A stretch of 43,458 nt of DNA from contig NZ_CALFXI010000107.1 in assembly GCF_937958065.1 (NCBI RefSeq), forward strand, positions 1 to 43,458. The letters are read 5' to 3'. Positions 19,582 through 27,925 of this stretch are shown here, piece by piece. The position numbers and the translations under genes are program-made. The notes under the pieces were generated by a model, which was given only the letters and a program-made list of their open reading frames with translations, had not been told where the DNA came from and searched no databases. Position 1 is the first letter of the stretch; the number at the start of each line of letters is the position of its first letter. Source of the stretch: an uncultured Steroidobacter sp. GTDB lineage: Bacteria > Pseudomonadota > Gammaproteobacteria > Steroidobacterales > Steroidobacteraceae.

Positions 19582-20856
19582 TCAGCGGGGCACGCCCATC
19601 AGTGCCAGACCTTGAGCAACTGAAGAAAACTCATCGCCGCCCACGAGCTTGTCCGCTCCAAACTTCCTCGCGAACAACTCACGCACCGCCGGCACCAGCG
19701 CCGTGCCGCCCGTCATGAATACGCGCGTCAGATTTGCAGGATTCACACCAGCGCTACGAACTGCTTCGTCCGCAGTGGCTTCGATGCGTGACAAATCGTC
19801 GGCGATCCATCGTTCGAACTCGGCGCGCGCGACAGTGCGATCGATTTCGATCGGCCCCGCTTTGAAGCTGAGCTTCGCGGCGTCCTGCATCGTCAGCGCC
19901 TGCTTCACGCGCGAGACCGCCTGAAACAAAGTGAAGCCTTCCTCGTTGCGAATGACATGCACCAGACCTTCGAATGCCTGCTGATCCACGGCCGTGCGCA
20001 GAATGTCGGTGATGTGCCGCAGCGTCTGACGATTGTTCATAATCGACAGCTGATGCCAGCTGGAGAAGTTGGCGTAGATCCACAACGGGATCGGCAGCTT
20101 CTTGCTTTCCGGCTGGAACTGCGAGCCCATGCCGAGCGCCGGACACACGGCGTTGTAAACGATCTGATAATCGAAGCGATCGCCGGCGATGCCGATACCG
20201 GTCTGCGCCAGCGGCGTGAGCTTCGGCTGCGCGCCTTCGGCATTGACCTCGACGATCGAGAAGTCGCTCGTGCCACCGCCGAGATCGGCAACCAGCACCA
20301 GGTGCCGGCCACGCGCCCGGCTCGCAAACGCGTATGCAGCCGCTTCAGGCTCGGTTCCGATTCGATCCGCCTCGCGCCCCGCCAGAGCAAACGCCGCCTT
20401 CAGCCGCGTCTGCGCCAGCTCATCGTCCGGCGATGCGCCCGCGAATTCGATGGGCCTGCCGATGACGAGCGGCGCCTGGGCCAGCAGCTCGCGCGCGCCG
20501 GTTGCGTCATAGAGATGCTGGAGCAACGTTCCAATCAGCGACTCGAGCGTGTAGGTGTGAGTGAACACCTTCGTGTCGACGAACGCGCGGCTGCCGAGAA
20601 ACGATTTCATCGACTGCACGAGCCGCGCCGGCCCGGTGCGCGCAATGTAGTCGGCGATTGCGTCCGCTCCCGCACTGCTGATCGGCCGATCCCGCGGGTT
20701 CGGCTCGGCGGGTCGGAAGCAGAGAATCGATGGCAGCGCCGCACCCTCGCCGGCTCGCGAAGACACCTTGAGCACAGCGGAGCCGAGATCCGCGTCCACC
20801 ATGGCAATAACGGTATTGCTGGTGCCGAAATCGACACCAATGGAAAGGGGCTGCAT
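19582..20856 (-). CDS. Hsp70-family ATPase, YegD-like
   Basis: A 424-residue actin/Hsp70-fold ATPase. Phosphate loop 1 is IGVDFGTSNTV at the N-terminus, phosphate loop 2 is VADLGGGTSDFSIVEV and the adenosine motif is FMTGGTALVPAVRE near the end. It ends soon after the nucleotide-binding domain, so it lacks the substrate-binding domain of DnaK, as in the YegD group. YegD-like proteins are putative chaperones without a firmly established client. ATG 20856 is chosen because it directly precedes the first beta strand. It is divergent from the DUF protein at 20982. Confidence 0.9.
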   Translation of the reverse strand: MQPLSIGVDFGTSNTVIAMVDADLGSAVLKVSSRAGEGAALPSILCFRPAEPNPRDRPISSAGADAIADYIARTGPARLVQSMKSFLGSRAFVDTKVFTHTYTLESLIGTLLQHLYDATGARELLAQAPLVIGRPIEFAGASPDDELAQTRLKAAFALAGREADRIGTEPEAAAYAFASRARGRHLVLVADLGGGTSDFSIVEVNAEGAQPKLTPLAQTGIGIAGDRFDYQIVYNAVCPALGMGSQFQPESKKLPIPLWIYANFSSWHQLSIMNNRQTLRHITDILRTAVDQQAFEGLVHVIRNEEGFTLFQAVSRVKQALTMQDAAKLSFKAGPIEIDRTVARAEFERWIADDLSRIEATADEAVRSAGVNPANLTRVFMTGGTALVPAVRELFARKFGADKLVGGDEFSSVAQGLALMGVPR

Positions 20857-20981
20857 GGGAGATCGCCGGGGAAAAAAGGCCGCACATTGTAGCAGCTCGA
20901 TGCAACGCTGCCGCCCTCGAATTCTCAGCACGCGCAGGCTCGCAGGTTGAGGTCACCGCCCGCTGACGGCACACTGCGACG

Positions 20982-21587
20982 ATGGATGAATGGGTACTCA
21001 ATGCCTTGAAGCGCTGGCCGAACGTGCCGGCATTGTTCGGCTGGCTCGGCCTGGATCGTCGCGGCCGCTGGCTCGTGCAAGGCGAAGCGATCAGCCATGC
21101 TCGCATCATCGATGTGATCAATCGGAACTACGCCGCGGACGAGCATGGCCGCTGGTATTTCCAGAATGGTCCGCAGCGCGGCTACATGCAGCTCGAATCG
21201 ACGCCGCTCGTTCTGCGGGTCGGCGAAGACGGCGGGCAGCTCATCACCCACACCGGCGTGCCCGTCGAGCGACTTCACGCCGCCTATCTGGATGAAGCAG
21301 GGTCTCTGGTATTCGCAACCGAACACGGCCCCGGCGAGCTGAGCGGCACCGATCTGCAGTGGGCAGTGGACCGATTGTCCATCGCAGGCAAACCCGTTGA
21401 CGACGAGTCGCTCGCCGCCGCGCTCGAGCTGCCTTCCCGATCACGCACCGAGCTCACAATGACCATCGGAACGTCGCGACTGCCGGTGCAACGCCTCGAC
21501 TTCACCGAGGCACCGTCCGTGTTGGGCTTCGAGCGCGAACCCGCACCGCGCGAGGGAGAAAAAATCGCGACCCGTGCGATGGACTGA
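20982..21587 (+). CDS. conserved proteobacterial DUF protein
   Basis: A 201-residue soluble protein without signal peptide or membrane segment. I recognise it as a member of a conserved beta/gammaproteobacterial family of unknown function; I believe it carries a DUF29xx number but am not certain which. Conserved-looking stretches are LKRWPNVPALFGWLGLDRRG, INRNYAADEHGRWYFQNGPQ and FATEHGPGELSGTDL. No catalytic motif is evident. It begins 125 nt from the divergent Hsp70-like gene and ends 43 nt from the convergent VOC gene. Confidence 0.75.
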   Translation: MDEWVLNALKRWPNVPALFGWLGLDRRGRWLVQGEAISHARIIDVINRNYAADEHGRWYFQNGPQRGYMQLESTPLVLRVGEDGGQLITHTGVPVERLHAAYLDEAGSLVFATEHGPGELSGTDLQWAVDRLSIAGKPVDDESLAAALELPSRSRTELTMTIGTSRLPVQRLDFTEAPSVLGFEREPAPREGEKIATRAMD

Positions 21588-21630
21588 TCCATCGCGGCGA
21601 CGCGTCCGCTTCAAGGGCGGGTGAATCCAA

Positions 21631-22020
21631 TCAGACGGTGATTTCGATTCGATTTCCGTCGGGATCGAGCACCACGCTCTCGTAGTAGCCGTCGCCGGTG
21701 CGGCGGGGGCCATCGAGCACCGGATAGCCATCATCCTTCAGGCGCTGCGTGAGGGCATCGACTCGCGCTTCGGAGCCGACCGCCATGGCGAAATGCGTCA
21801 GCCCCATGCGTTGCGCGCCCGGCTCGATGACGACGGGCGAGAGCGCCGTGGTCCGCATGAGCTCCAGGCGCGCACCATCGCTGAAGCTGAGGAAAACGGA
21901 TTCAAAGCCCTTGGCGGGATTGCGATAGCCGCTGCCCGCCACGGCGTCGAAATACGTAACGTAAAAATTCCTGACACGTGCCAGGTCGTCGGTCCACAGA
22001 GCCAGATGGTCGATGCGCAT
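21631..22020 (-). CDS. VOC family (glyoxalase-like) protein
   Basis: A 129-residue vicinal-oxygen-chelate protein, the normal single-domain-pair size. It has the initial HLALWTDDLARVRNFY module with the metal-ligand position His5, a matching central LTHFAMAVGS with a second His, and DPDGNRIEI with Glu near the C-terminus, so the metal site looks complete. Members are lyases, dioxygenases or antibiotic-binding proteins; FYVTYFDAVAG resembles glyoxalase I-like proteins, but the substrate is not determinable. Divergent from the large LysM lipoprotein gene. Confidence 0.9.
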   Translation of the reverse strand: MRIDHLALWTDDLARVRNFYVTYFDAVAGSGYRNPAKGFESVFLSFSDGARLELMRTTALSPVVIEPGAQRMGLTHFAMAVGSEARVDALTQRLKDDGYPVLDGPRRTGDGYYESVVLDPDGNRIEITV

Positions 22021-22396
22021 GTGTGTCGAATTTGAAGACAGTGGCAGGCATGGACCGGCGTCGAGTTGGAAAGTTTCCCGTCACTTCGACGCGAGTGTCA
22101 GCAACGCTTACAGCCGGGCCGATCGCTTTGTGAAGTCAATCCATTTGCGCGCGCGACGATGTGTGTTCCGATGGATCCACGCAGACACGACGCACGTTGG
22201 TCGGCGGCACGAGAAAACTCGGTGCAAATGTGTAAAAGAATCGGACACATCGAGCTTCGGTCAGTGCAGCCAGGATTAACAATCGTTCATCCAACCACTG
22301 AGCGCGTCGAAGCAGTCGAGACTAGTGATAGCAAACGAATCCTGCGACCACTGCCGGTCGCAGGTGGCAAACGAACCTTCAGATAAGGATCAGAAC
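22021..22396. other. long leader/promoter region upstream of the duplicated lipoprotein gene
   Basis: 376 bases with no convincing gene between the divergent VOC and lipoprotein genes. It is locally more AT-rich than its surroundings around 22205-22285 (TGTGTAAAAGAAT, GATTAACAATCG), where a promoter for the lipoprotein would fit. The last part holds a hairpin with flanking direct repeats (22331-22375). No standard promoter pair can be assigned with confidence. Confidence 0.4.
22331..22375 (+). promoter_or_regulatory. hairpin flanked by direct repeats in the 5' leader of the lipoprotein gene
   Basis: A 9-bp perfect inverted repeat CCTGCGACC / GGTCGCAGG (22341-22349 and 22356-22364) with a six-base loop ACTGCC is bracketed by two copies of GCAAACGAA (22331-22339 and 22367-22375). 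It lies 21 nt before the ATG and just upstream of the AAGGA ribosome-binding site. It could be an RNA hairpin controlling translation, or a nested protein-binding site. No known riboswitch class is recognised. Confidence 0.5.
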
Positions 22397-25300
22397 ATGG
22401 CACGGGGCATTGGCGGTATCGGGCACACCTTGCTGAGTCTTTCGGTGTTGGCGGTGCTGACGGGTTGCGGTGGCGGCCCAGGCGTCACACAGAACCCGCT
22501 GCCGTCGGGCTCCTCCGGCTCACCCGGCTCCGGCAGCAGCGGCGGTAACGCCAATCCCGGTCCCAGCACGCCGGCGCCAGGCACCAACCCGGGCACCACC
22601 GATCCAGGCACTACCAACCCGGGCGGCGGCACTCCAACCACGCCGCCGGTGAACGAAGCGATCGGCGATCTCGCCACCGCGACCGCGAACTCGGCCGTGC
22701 TGACCACCACTCGCACCGACGTTTATAACCTGAACACCGTGGCGCTCGGCTCCAGCGGCTGGCGTGACGCGGCCCTGCTCGAACACATCAACGTGAATCT
22801 CGGCAGTGAAAGGGTCAACAGCAGCCCGCGCGTCGCATTCGACGCCGCTGGCAACGGCTTTGCGGTATGGGCTCTGCGGGATATTTTCGTGAGCCGCTAC
22901 ACCGCGAGCACCGCGACCTGGTCCACGCCGACCGTGCTCGATGTGGGCATCGACATCGCTCACCAGCCGCGCATCGCCATCGACCGCCCGACCGGCAATG
23001 CCGTCGTGACCTGGACCGAGAGCGACGGCGTCGCGGAATCGATTTACGCGACCCGTTACAACGCCGCGACCAATGCCTGGAGCACCCCCGAGGTGCTGGA
23101 AAACACCAACTTCCCGGTCGACGGCAACGACGAGAACTCGGCCGTCGCCATCGCCGGCTCGCACGCCGCGGTGGCATGGCGCCAGTCCGATGGCACGTCC
23201 ATGAACATCTATCTGTCGCGCCTGGAGAACGGCAGCTGGAGCGTGCCGGCGCTGATCGATACCGGCAGCACCCCGGCGCTGCATCCGGACGTCGCCGTCG
23301 ATGTGAACGGCAACGTGACTGTCGCCTGGCGTCAGCAGGATCCGCTGGAGGGTTATCGCATCAACACCCGCCGTTGGGACAACGCCACGCAGTCCTTCGG
23401 CCCGGTGATGGCCATGAACAATTACGGCGAGCGCCAGCAGCGCCTGCAGTTCGATGCGGCGGGCAACGGCTTCCTGATCTGGCGCAACGGCGGCGTGTTC
23501 GTGCGTCAGTTCAACGTGAGCACCGGCGAGTGGACTCCGCAAATCGACATCAGCGCCGGCATTGGCGGCACCGTCAACGCCGAGTTGTCGGTCGACCCCG
23601 CCGGCAATGCGATGGTCGCCTGGGTCGAGAACGACGCCGGCGGAATACCTTCCATGTACGCGCGTCGTTACAGCGCGACTGCCGGAACGTGGGGCGAAGC
23701 CGAGCTGCTCGAAACCAGCAACGTTCCGGTCAACGTCGACCTGTATCACACGGTCAGCATGAGCGGCAATGAAGCCGTCGTGGCGTGGGTGGAGAACGGC
23801 GCGCACAACGATGTGTATGCCATCAAGATGACCGAAGGCACCTGGGGTGCGGTGACGCTGCTCGAGACTCGCGAGGAAACGGCCAGCCAACTGACATCCG
23901 CCATCAACGCCGCCGGTAATGCCGCGGTGCTGTGGCAGCAGGCGGATGGTTCTCAGCCCTCCGTCTACCAGGCGATGTACCAGACCCCGAATTTCATCGT
24001 GCCGAACGGCGCGACCTGGCAGTCCATCGCCAACACCCTGTACGGCGTGAACAACGTCGAAGCCGGCAATGCGCTGCAGGCTGCCATGGGCGGCGGCACG
24101 CTGACCGCCGGCGACATCATGAGCGGCTTCCCCCCGACGTTGACCGTGACGACGACCATCCCGGGCTACTACACCGTGCTCGCCACGGACACGTGGGCGC
24201 ACGTCGCGCAGCGTGTGTATGGCGTGACCGATGTGGCCGCAATCACTCAGCTGCAGACATTGCTGGGCACGACTACGTTGACCGCGGGTCAGCAGCTGGT
24301 CGTTCCGAGCAGCTTCCAGTACACCACTTCCGCGAACTACCGCGCGCCGCTGGATTGGAGTCGCGTCAACACGACCTCGACGACTTATCACCAGCTCAAC
24401 AGCAGCGTGCTGACGGTGCCGCTGACCAACTGGTCGGCTCAGCAGTTGCTGGAGACGAACCCCGTCGAAGCGTTCGAGCCGCGCGTCGCATTCGACCATG
24501 CGGGCAACGGCATCGCGGTGTGGCTCCAGGGCGGCGACGTGGTCATGAGCCGTTACACGATCGGCGATGGTCAGTGGTCGACCGCCACGGTGCTCGATAC
24601 CAGCCCCAATGAAGCGTTCTCGCCGCGCGTCACGATCGACCAGACCTCGGGTGACGCCTTCGTCTCCTGGGCGCAGAGCGACGGCGCAGCTGTCTCCATG
24701 TATGTGAGCAGCTTCGAGGCCAGCAACAACAGCTGGAGCGTGGCGCAGCTGCTGGAGACCAGCAACTACGCCGTGACTACTTCGGCGGGCACCAGCAGCT
24801 CGGTGACTGGTGAGCACGCGGCGATCACGTGGGTGCAGTCCGATGGCACGCTGAATCACCTGTATGTCTCGCGCCTCGTCGCCGGCACCTGGACCGCGCC
24901 GGAGCGCGTCGATACCGGCAACTCGTACGGCGTCGGCGACCATCCCGAGGTGAAGATCGACAGCAACGGCAACGCGATCCTCGTGTGGCGCCAGCGCGAT
25001 CCGGAGCAAGGATTCCGCATCTACGCGCGCCGCTGGAACAACACCACGCAGTCGTTTGGTCCGGTGATCGGTCTCAACGACCTGGGTGAGCGTCATCCCC
25101 GCCTCGGCATGGACGCGGCTGGCAATGCCATCGCGCTCTGGCGCGGCGGCGGCGTGTACGCTGCTCATTACGATGTGACCACGGACCAGTGGAGCAATCC
25201 GGTACAGCTGAACGTCGGCGAAGGACCCGGTGCGACCGGAGAGATCGCGGTAGACGCGAACGGCGACGCATTGGCCACGTTCGTGGACAACGACAGCACC

Positions 25301-25990
25301 GGTCCTTCGCAGTACGCCCGTCGCTACGACGCCGCCACCGGAACGTGGGGCAGCCCCGTGGCGCTGGAGAACAGCACCGAATCCGTCAACACCGACATGG
25401 AAACGACGGTGTCGTTCGTCAACGGCAACGGCATCGTCGCGTGGACCCACAACAACGGCCAGCTCTACGCCGCTCGTATCAGCAACGGTGTGTGGGGCGA
25501 GGCGGTCAACGTGGAGTCGCGTGAAGAATCGGCCATGATGCCGGTTGCCGCGATGGACGGCTCGAGCAACGCCACGCTGCTGTGGATCCAGGCCGACGGC
25601 ATCCGACGCTCGATCTACTCGGCTCGCTCCAACGCCACGCCGTACTACCTGGTGCCGGCCGGCGCGACCTGGCAGTCGCTCGCCAACACGCTGTACGGCA
25701 TCGACTCGGAGCCCGCAGCGACTGCGTTGCAGACTGCCATGTCGAATCCGACGCTGACGGCGGGCCTGCATCTGCAGCCGCTGCCGACGACGCTGACCGT
25801 GACTCCGCCGGTGCCGACGCACTACATCGTGCAGAGCGGTGACACCTGGCAGAGCATCACGCTGGCGCTGTACGGCACGAACCGCAGCGAAGCGGCGACG
25901 GCGCTGTGGGACTATCTCGGCCGTCCGACGCTGACCGTGAGCCAGCAGCTGCTGATCCCGGCCGAGCTCGCCTACACCATCGACGAATAA
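22397..25990 (+). CDS. large lipoprotein: tandem duplication of repeat domain plus LysM-like pairs
   Basis: A 1197-residue envelope protein. The start at 22397 has AAGGA seven nt upstream. A lipoprotein signal (LSVLAVLTGC, Cys24, then Gly) predicts outer-membrane anchoring, followed by a Pro/Gly/Thr/Ser linker to about residue 85. The rest is two copies of one ~551-residue unit. Each unit has about ten short repeats with the pattern D-x-x-G-N-x-x-x-V/A-W and xYxxRY, resembling beta-propeller blades, then two LysM-like motifs: residues ~532 and ~590 in copy 1, ~1083 and ~1142 in copy 2 (W-Q-S-I-A/T ... LYG). LysM binds peptidoglycan or chitin. Likely a cell-wall-associated surface or adhesion protein; no enzyme motif is seen. 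Confidence 0.88.
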   Translation: MARGIGGIGHTLLSLSVLAVLTGCGGGPGVTQNPLPSGSSGSPGSGSSGGNANPGPSTPAPGTNPGTTDPGTTNPGGGTPTTPPVNEAIGDLATATANSAVLTTTRTDVYNLNTVALGSSGWRDAALLEHINVNLGSERVNSSPRVAFDAAGNGFAVWALRDIFVSRYTASTATWSTPTVLDVGIDIAHQPRIAIDRPTGNAVVTWTESDGVAESIYATRYNAATNAWSTPEVLENTNFPVDGNDENSAVAIAGSHAAVAWRQSDGTSMNIYLSRLENGSWSVPALIDTGSTPALHPDVAVDVNGNVTVAWRQQDPLEGYRINTRRWDNATQSFGPVMAMNNYGERQQRLQFDAAGNGFLIWRNGGVFVRQFNVSTGEWTPQIDISAGIGGTVNAELSVDPAGNAMVAWVENDAGGIPSMYARRYSATAGTWGEAELLETSNVPVNVDLYHTVSMSGNEAVVAWVENGAHNDVYAIKMTEGTWGAVTLLETREETASQLTSAINAAGNAAVLWQQADGSQPSVYQAMYQTPNFIVPNGATWQSIANTLYGVNNVEAGNALQAAMGGGTLTAGDIMSGFPPTLTVTTTIPGYYTVLATDTWAHVAQRVYGVTDVAAITQLQTLLGTTTLTAGQQLVVPSSFQYTTSANYRAPLDWSRVNTTSTTYHQLNSSVLTVPLTNWSAQQLLETNPVEAFEPRVAFDHAGNGIAVWLQGGDVVMSRYTIGDGQWSTATVLDTSPNEAFSPRVTIDQTSGDAFVSWAQSDGAAVSMYVSSFEASNNSWSVAQLLETSNYAVTTSAGTSSSVTGEHAAITWVQSDGTLNHLYVSRLVAGTWTAPERVDTGNSYGVGDHPEVKIDSNGNAILVWRQRDPEQGFRIYARRWNNTTQSFGPVIGLNDLGERHPRLGMDAAGNAIALWRGGGVYAAHYDVTTDQWSNPVQLNVGEGPGATGEIAVDANGDALATFVDNDSTGPSQYARRYDAATGTWGSPVALENSTESVNTDMETTVSFVNGNGIVAWTHNNGQLYAARISNGVWGEAVNVESREESAMMPVAAMDGSSNATLLWIQADGIRRSIYSARSNATPYYLVPAGATWQSLANTLYGIDSEPAATALQTAMSNPTLTAGLHLQPLPTTLTVTPPVPTHYIVQSGDTWQSITLALYGTNRSEAATALWDYLGRPTLTVSQQLLIPAELAYTIDE

Positions 25991-26024
25991 CAAACGTTTC
26001 CAAAACGTTTCAGGGCGAACCACC

Positions 26025-26058
26025 TGGGCCCCGTCGCAAGACGGGGCCCATTTCTTTT
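26025..26058 (+). terminator. intrinsic terminator of the lipoprotein gene
   Basis: TGGGCCCCGTC, loop GCAA, GACGGGGCCCA gives a perfect 11-bp stem capped by a GNRA tetraloop, followed by TTTCTTTT. It begins 34 nt after the stop codon. This is a textbook rho-independent terminator for the plus strand; there is no T-run on the other side, so it does not serve the AraC gene. Confidence 0.9.
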
Positions 26059-26061
26059 GCG

Positions 26062-26892
26062 TCAACCCTGCGCCTGCGCTTGCTTCCATTCGCGCGGCGT
26101 CAAGCCGCTCTGTGTTTTGAAGGCACGCGACAGCGCCGCCTCGCTGCCGTAGCCAACTTCCACCGCGATCATCTTGAGCGAGCGCCCCTGACGCAGCGCC
26201 TGCTGCGCCAGACTGACGCGCCAGTTCTGCAGATAAGCGCCCGGCGTCACGCCGACGGTGTCTCGAAACGCGTTTGCGAACACAGTGCGAGACATGCCCG
26301 CTGTTTCCGCGAGCTCCTCCAGCGACCATTCATGCGCCGGCTGCTCGTGCATGGCCACCAGCGCATGGCGAAGCTTCGGATGTCCCATGCCGGCGAGCAT
26401 GCCGCTGCGGATCTGTCCGCTCTCCATCAAATGCCGCAGCACTTGAATCAACACCACTTCGAACAAGCGGTTCACCAGCGCCTGACGACCACAGCGTTGA
26501 TTGAATGCTTCGTCGAACAGCAACGAGAGCACGCCGTCCGCCCCTTCGACTTGCGCCAATGGCACGCAGATCACGGGCGGCAACGCCGCGGCGATCGGAT
26601 TGGCGACGCCACCGTCGAAATGCAAATTCGCGCACGCCAGATCGGCGCCGCGGTTCGGGTCGGTAGTGAACCGATGTTTCAGCGGCCGCGGATACAACAG
26701 CAAACTGGGTTCGACTACCCGCAGCGGACTTTCGCCGTCGTGGGCGACCTCGACCGGTCCCAGCTTGATCAGGTGCAACTGCCCGGTCTCGGGCAGCATC
26801 GGCACTTCGTTCAACCCGCAGAGCGCGCCGGCGTGGAACATGCGGGCATGCACCGCGAAGTGCGTCAACAAGGACTCCAGACGGTCGACCAT
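26062..26892 (-). CDS. AraC family regulator with cupin-type N-terminal domain
   Basis: A 276-residue regulator. The N-terminal ~165 residues form a cupin-like sensing domain (VHARMFHAGALCG, HLIKLGPVEV, LLLYPRPLKHRF). The C-terminal AraC double helix-turn-helix runs from about 175 to the end, with MSRTVFANAFRDTVGVTPGAYL and EVGYGSEAALSRAFKTQSG-type segments. ATG 26892 is preferred, with AGGA eight nt upstream; a TTG at 26910 would add six residues. It is divergent from ohr, with 104 nt between starts, which makes ohr the natural target, unusual because Ohr is normally controlled by the MarR-type OhrR. Confidence 0.9.
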   Translation of the reverse strand: MVDRLESLLTHFAVHARMFHAGALCGLNEVPMLPETGQLHLIKLGPVEVAHDGESPLRVVEPSLLLYPRPLKHRFTTDPNRGADLACANLHFDGGVANPIAAALPPVICVPLAQVEGADGVLSLLFDEAFNQRCGRQALVNRLFEVVLIQVLRHLMESGQIRSGMLAGMGHPKLRHALVAMHEQPAHEWSLEELAETAGMSRTVFANAFRDTVGVTPGAYLQNWRVSLAQQALRQGRSLKMIAVEVGYGSEAALSRAFKTQSGLTPREWKQAQAQG

Positions 26893-26900
26893 TCCCGTAT

Positions 26901-26920
26901 TCCTGATCAAGTTTTCAGGA
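26901..26920. promoter_or_regulatory. inverted repeat in araC/ohr divergent region
   Basis: TCCTGA and TCAGGA form a 6-bp inverted repeat separated by eight bases, just upstream of the AraC start. The site overlaps the probable AraC ribosome-binding region and could be an autoregulatory operator. It is short, so chance is possible. Confidence 0.3.
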
Positions 26921-26996
26921 TTTTAAGTGACCTGGAGTGCGCGGGCACGCGTACAGTCTGCCTCACAGACACACACTCACCGCCAAGGAGCACGTC

Positions 26997-27425
26997 ATGT
27001 CGATCGAGAAAGTTTTATATACCGCACAGGCTACTGCCACCGGAGGCCGCGACGGCCGCGCCACGTCATCCGACAATGTCCTCAACGTGCAGCTGTCCAC
27101 GCCGCGTGAGTTGGGCGGCGCAGGCGGCCCCGGGACGAACCCGGAGCAGCTGTTTGCGGCCGGCTACTCGGCCTGTTTCCTCAGTGCGCTGAAGTTCGTG
27201 GCGGGTAAGGAAAAAGTCGCCCTGCCGGCGGACACCACCGTGACCGGACGAGTTGGCATCGGCGCCATTCCGACCGGCTTCGGCATCGAAGCCGAGTTGC
27301 GCATCCAGGTTCCCGGGGTGCCCAAGGATCAGGTGCAGAAGCTGGTCGAAAAGGCGCACATCGTTTGCCCGTATTCGAACGCCACTCGCGGCAACATCGA
27401 TGTGAAGCTGGTGGTGCTCGACTGA
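26997..27425 (+). CDS. ohr: organic hydroperoxide reductase Ohr
   Basis: A 142-residue OsmC/Ohr-fold thiol peroxidase that reduces organic (lipid) hydroperoxides in the cytoplasm, recycled through lipoylated proteins in studied bacteria. Both reactive cysteines are present: Cys60 in AGYSACFLSAL (peroxidatic) and Cys124 in IVCPYSNATRGN (resolving), together with Glu50 and the N-terminal Arg (GGRDGRA) that shape the active site. VLYTAQATATGGRDGR is diagnostic for Ohr rather than OsmC. The ATG has AAGGAG at ideal spacing. It is divergent from an AraC regulator and has no ohrR beside it. Confidence 0.95.
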   Translation: MSIEKVLYTAQATATGGRDGRATSSDNVLNVQLSTPRELGGAGGPGTNPEQLFAAGYSACFLSALKFVAGKEKVALPADTTVTGRVGIGAIPTGFGIEAELRIQVPGVPKDQVQKLVEKAHIVCPYSNATRGNIDVKLVVLD

Positions 27426-27433
27426 CGCCTGCG

Positions 27434-27889
27434 CTAGGTGAACAGCGCGGTGTAGCGACGCTGCATCTCCTCGACGGTCATGTCCTCGATGTGGCCGCCG
27501 AGGAGCCATTCATGACCAAACGGATCGCGCACCGTGCCGGAACGCTCGCCGTAGAATTGATTCTGCAAAGGGCGCACGACCGTTGCGCCCGCCGCCACCG
27601 CCTGTTCGAACAAGCGATCCACGTCACTGGCGTGAATATGAATCGACACGCTGGTGCCGCCGATGGAGCGCGGTCCGCGAATGCCGATCTCCGGATATTC
27701 ATCCGACAGCATGATGGTCACGGGTCCGAGCTTCAGCTCGGCATGACCGACTTTGCCGCTGGGCTCGACCAGGCGGAACAGTTCCTTCGCGCCGAAGGCA
27801 CGCGCATAGAAATCGATGGCCGCCTTGGTGTCATGCACCCGCAGGTAGGCATACACGTCGTGGATGGTCTGCTCGCCGCTGTCGCTCAT
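27434..27889 (-). CDS. VOC family protein, PhnB/YdcJ-like glyoxalase fold
   Basis: A 151-residue vicinal-oxygen-chelate protein: AYLRVHDTKAAIDFYARAFGA at the N-terminus, GHAELKLGPVTIMLSDEYPE, then VSIHIHASDVDRLFEQAVAAGA and DPFGHEWLLGGHIEDMT at the end. This resembles the PhnB-like proteins often annotated as glyoxalase/bleomycin resistance. A CAGGAG ribosome-binding site precedes the ATG. It lies 36 nt downstream of an AraC gene on the same strand, a frequent pairing, so it is probably cotranscribed or regulated by it. Convergent with ohr, 8 nt apart. Confidence 0.9.
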   Translation of the reverse strand: MSDSGEQTIHDVYAYLRVHDTKAAIDFYARAFGAKELFRLVEPSGKVGHAELKLGPVTIMLSDEYPEIGIRGPRSIGGTSVSIHIHASDVDRLFEQAVAAGATVVRPLQNQFYGERSGTVRDPFGHEWLLGGHIEDMTVEEMQRRYTALFT

Positions 27890-27925
27890 GGCCGCTCCTG
27901 AACTCTCACGCTTCGGAGCATAGTG

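Noticed and set aside
22520..26329. A 1269-codon open frame antisense to the lipoprotein gene
   Set aside because: It is a shadow of a GC-rich gene with strong codon bias. The plus-strand protein has a lipoprotein signal, repeats, a good ribosome-binding site and its own terminator; the antisense product is Arg/His/Gly-rich with no recognisable domain.
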